A stretch of 64,000 nucleotides of DNA. It comes from Frankiales bacterium. Its GTDB lineage: Bacteria > Actinomycetota > Actinomycetes > Mycobacteriales > SCTD01. The notes under the pieces are model-generated. The model ran no database searches. It was not told the origin of the DNA and saw nothing but the letters and a program-made list of their open reading frames with translations. Within the stretch, counting starts at the first letter, position 1. Each line of letters starts with the position of its first letter. The stretch is taken from the NCBI GenBank assembly GCA_025465465.1, contig JAODND010000089.1, positions 177,867 to 241,866 on the forward strand. The letters are read 5' to 3'. The position numbers and the translations under genes were made by a program. This document shows, in pieces, positions 61,994-64,000 of this stretch.

Positions 61994-62323
61994 GTGCCCC
62001 TTCCACCAGCCAGCCCCTACCAGCAGTGGTGCCCGCCGGCGCTGACCGACGCGGCGGTGCCGCTGTCGTCGGTGCACCGGCTGCTGTGGTCGCTGTGCGA
62101 CGACCACGAGGGGGTGGCTGACCTCTGCTCGACCAGCCCCAGCCCGGAGGCGCGCGAGGCACTCGGCCGCTTCCTCGACGTCTATGCCGGCACCGCCTTC
62201 GCCCTCGCGACCAGCGCGGGCGAGCTCGCCTACAACCTGCGGCTCGCGGCAGAGTCCTACCGCGGCACCGAGCAGGCGCTGCATGACGCGATGATGGACC
62301 GCTCACCCCGGACCTGGCAGTGA
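61994..62323 (+). CDS. Small helical WXG100-like partner of the toxin
   Basis: A 109-residue protein with two long predicted helices (about 25-45 and 52-105; for example LGRFLDVYAGTAFALATSAG) and no signal peptide, the size and shape of WXG100/ESX-type partners, though without a clear WXG turn. It overlaps the toxin gene by four bases (GTGA). A role in pairing with the toxin's N-terminal helical domain for type VII secretion is inferred from context. Confidence 0.6.
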   Translation: MPLPPASPYQQWCPPALTDAAVPLSSVHRLLWSLCDDHEGVADLCSTSPSPEAREALGRFLDVYAGTAFALATSAGELAYNLRLAAESYRGTEQALHDAMMDRSPRTWQ

Positions 62324-63603
62324 CGACCGCGGTCACCCTCGCCAGGCCGTCGGACCTGATGCGGGCGGCGGCGCTGCTCGGTGCCAGCGCCGACGAGCTG
62401 GGGACGGCGGTGGCCGCCTGCCGTCGTTCGGCGGCCGTGCCGTGGGTGGGCGGACCGAGCGAGAACTACCAGGAGCGGCTGTCGCGGCTGGCGGACGGCC
62501 TGGTCGGCATGCGGTCCGCGTTCGGGGCGGCGTGCGACGCGGTGCTCGGCTACGCCCGCGCGGTCGCCGCCCTGCAGCCGCTCGCGCAGGAGGCCGACCA
62601 GCTCGAACGGCTCCCGTCGGAGCAGCTGCTGGGACGGTGCGTGGCCTTGCGTGCCGCGGTGGCGGAGGGCGAGTCGATGGCCGCCGCACGGCTCGTCCTG
62701 GAGCTGCAGTACCTCACCGACCGGGCCCCGAGGGTCTCCTCCAGCTATGGGTTCCAGCACAACGCCGCCCACTTCGCGCAGGGTCTCGCGAGTGAGGCGG
62801 CGGGGCTCGGGAAGACCATCGGAGCCCTGTTCGGCTCGCTGCCCGGGGTCGGCAGCGACCGGGACCGCCACGAGGCACGGCACGAGGTCGGCGCCGCCGT
62901 TGCCGATGCGCTGCAGCCCTGGAAGCAGGTGCAGGAGCTCTACGACGCCCTGGCCGACGGCAACGCCTGGTTCGCCGGTGGTCAGCTGGCCGGCGCGGCG
63001 GTGTTCCGGGTCCGTGGCGACCGGGCCGCGGGGATGGACCTGTTCGGCGGCCACGACGAGCTGCCAGAGCGGGTCATGCTCGCGTTGCGCAGGGAAGCCC
63101 TGCCGCTCGGCTCGGACGCGCCGGTCGACCTCTGGCTCGCCGAGCACCTCCGTCAGCAGTTCGTCGCAGCGCTGCTCACCCTCGAGAGCATGCCGCTGCC
63201 GTCGCTCGACGAGCTGGACCTGCACGGCGTCGACCTGTTGCATCACGAGGCGGCGGGTGGCCACACCCTGCAGCGCCACGTCGGACGCGACCCCGACTTC
63301 CTCCGCGACCGCCAGCGCTTCCTGGTGGATCGCGACGGCGACCCCTTTCCCCTCAGCAGCTTCGGCACCATCGATGAGGCGGAGGCCTTGATCACCCATG
63401 CCCTGCGGACCAACCTGCGCGAGATCCGCGCCTTCCTGTCCGATCCTCGCCTGACCAGGAAGACCTTCGTGGAGCCGCTGCCAGGTCCCGTCGGCACCGC
63501 CATCGACGCGCAGGGCACTGTCGTGCCCGCGGGCTCTGTCGTCGTGAGACTGGTCAAGGTTGATGGCACAGTGCAGGTGCACACCGCCTATCTCCACCCG
63601 TGA
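62320..63603 (+). CDS. Polymorphic toxin with C-terminal RNase A-like (CdiA-CT) domain
   Basis: A 427-residue protein. The N-terminal 150 or so residues are helical with a W-x-G-like turn (VPWVGGPSENYQERLSRLAD), as in WXG100/LXG-type secreted toxins. The C-terminal 125 residues match bacterial RNase A-like toxins: HEAAGGHTLQRHVGRD at about 309-324, a middle FGTIDEAEALITHALRTNLR, and the closing strands AGSVVVRLVKVDG and VHTAYLHP. Histidines in the HEAAGGHT-RH segment are likely catalytic. It would cut RNA in target cells. The immunity gene follows. Confidence 0.82.
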   Translation: MTTAVTLARPSDLMRAAALLGASADELGTAVAACRRSAAVPWVGGPSENYQERLSRLADGLVGMRSAFGAACDAVLGYARAVAALQPLAQEADQLERLPSEQLLGRCVALRAAVAEGESMAAARLVLELQYLTDRAPRVSSSYGFQHNAAHFAQGLASEAAGLGKTIGALFGSLPGVGSDRDRHEARHEVGAAVADALQPWKQVQELYDALADGNAWFAGGQLAGAAVFRVRGDRAAGMDLFGGHDELPERVMLALRREALPLGSDAPVDLWLAEHLRQQFVAALLTLESMPLPSLDELDLHGVDLLHHEAAGGHTLQRHVGRDPDFLRDRQRFLVDRDGDPFPLSSFGTIDEAEALITHALRTNLREIRAFLSDPRLTRKTFVEPLPGPVGTAIDAQGTVVPAGSVVVRLVKVDGTVQVHTAYLHP

Positions 63604-63609
63604 GGGACC

Positions 63610-63939
63610 GTGCCTGACTACCCGCCGCTCTACATCCTCGGCCAAGCCATGTGGACGCTCGACCAGGACTGGGACATCGACTTCGCCGACGAGTTCGCGG
63701 CGCTCGAGGACTGGTTTGCGGCAGACGGGATCCGTCCGGAGGTCCTGAAGCCGCTCATCGCCGACGTCGACCAGCTCTTCGCCGATGAGCCCAGCGCCGA
63801 GGCGCGGCTGGCGCACTTCCCCCACACCGGCCTGCGTTCCGACACCTTCGACGACTTCCTGCGAGCGATCCGCAAGCGCGCGGAGGGCGGGCTCGCCGGC
63901 AACCCCGAGCCGATGCGCCGGATGGGTCAGGGAAGCTGA
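63610..63939 (+). CDS. CdiI-type immunity protein
   Basis: A 109-residue cytosolic acidic protein. The start PDYPPLYILGQAMWTLDQDW followed by DIDFADEFAALEDWF fits the CdiI_2-type immunity family (Y-x-x-LG-x-x-x-x-x-DWD). The GTG lies six bases after the toxin stop, the standard toxin-immunity order. It should bind the RNase A-like domain and protect the producer. The 3' end overlaps a convergent reading frame by 13 bases. Confidence 0.75.
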   Translation: MPDYPPLYILGQAMWTLDQDWDIDFADEFAALEDWFAADGIRPEVLKPLIADVDQLFADEPSAEARLAHFPHTGLRSDTFDDFLRAIRKRAEGGLAGNPEPMRRMGQGS

Positions 63940-64000
63940 GCCTCGATGTCGGCGACGAGCGACGGGTCATCGGGCTCCAGCTGCGGGGAGTAGCGCGCGA
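63927..64000 (-). CDS. C-terminal fragment of an unidentified protein
   Basis: A minus-strand frame enters from the right edge and ends at a TGA at 63927-63929. The visible end reads ARYSPQLEPDDPSLVADIEAQLP. It is convergent with the immunity gene and overlaps it by 13 bases. The piece is too short to name; coding is inferred from codon pattern and from the immunity gene ending there. Confidence 0.4.
   Translation of the reverse strand, partial: ARYSPQLEPDDPSLVADIEAQLP

Noticed and set aside
1..64000. tRNA, rRNA or CRISPR array
   Set aside because: No cloverleaf-like, rRNA-like or regularly spaced repeat sequence was noticed by eye; a covariance search was not possible.

Overview
The window is 64 kb of a GC-rich actinobacterial chromosome. 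The basis is the order thyX-dapA-rnj-ftsK-(HTH)-rimO-pgsA-cinA-clgR-(tetR)-pspA, followed further on by recA-recX, miaB, miaA, dapF, hflX and lexA. This is the block known from mycobacteria and streptomycetes. Frequent GTG starts, SOS boxes of the TCGAAC-N4-GTTCGA type, a mycothiol-dependent-type enzyme and an MshC-like ligase agree. I cannot name the genus. No rRNA, tRNA, CRISPR array, transposase or prophage gene was seen, and no gene-free stretch exceeds 300 bases.

Region 1 (1-14.7 kb) is core genome. It starts with a divergent ribbon-helix-helix gene with a DUF4097 partner, then thymidylate synthesis (thyX), lysine/DAP synthesis (dapA), RNase J, FtsK, a RodZ-like protein, RimO, PgsA, CinA, the ClgR-PspA envelope-stress genes, a DivIVA-domain protein and an Nei-type glycosylase.

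Region 2 (14.8-38.8 kb) is more accessory. It has a secreted M36 metalloprotease and a secreted penicillin-acylase-family enzyme, both ending in LAXTG sorting signals. It also holds a TetR regulator with two identical operators facing a TIGR01777 gene, the helicase Lhr, a ROK regulator facing a XylFGH-like sugar ABC transporter, a SigE-family sigma factor coupled to a BNR-repeat membrane protein, and a GNAT/acyl-CoA-synthetase fusion.

Region 3 (38.8-61.9 kb) alternates housekeeping and lineage genes. Housekeeping genes are DUF3046-recA-recX, miaB, miaA, dapF, hflX and lexA with its divergent LysM gene. Between them lie c-di-GMP enzymes (a GAF-GGDEF protein and a divergent EAL protein), secreted beta-propeller/PPC proteins, three single-pass proteins that share a four-cysteine layout around dapF, and a second sigma/anti-sigma-like pair with a low-complexity exported protein.

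Region 4 (62.0-63.9 kb) looks like a polymorphic toxin module: a small helical WXG100-like partner, a toxin with a C-terminal bacterial RNase A-like (CdiA-CT type) domain, and a CdiI-like immunity protein.

Two themes cross the window. Ten genes have a TANNNT box exactly 6 or 7 bases before the start codon, which predicts leaderless transcripts; several boxes are built into the upstream gene's stop codon. SOS boxes lie before recA and between lexA and the LysM gene, linking the DNA-damage genes into one regulon.
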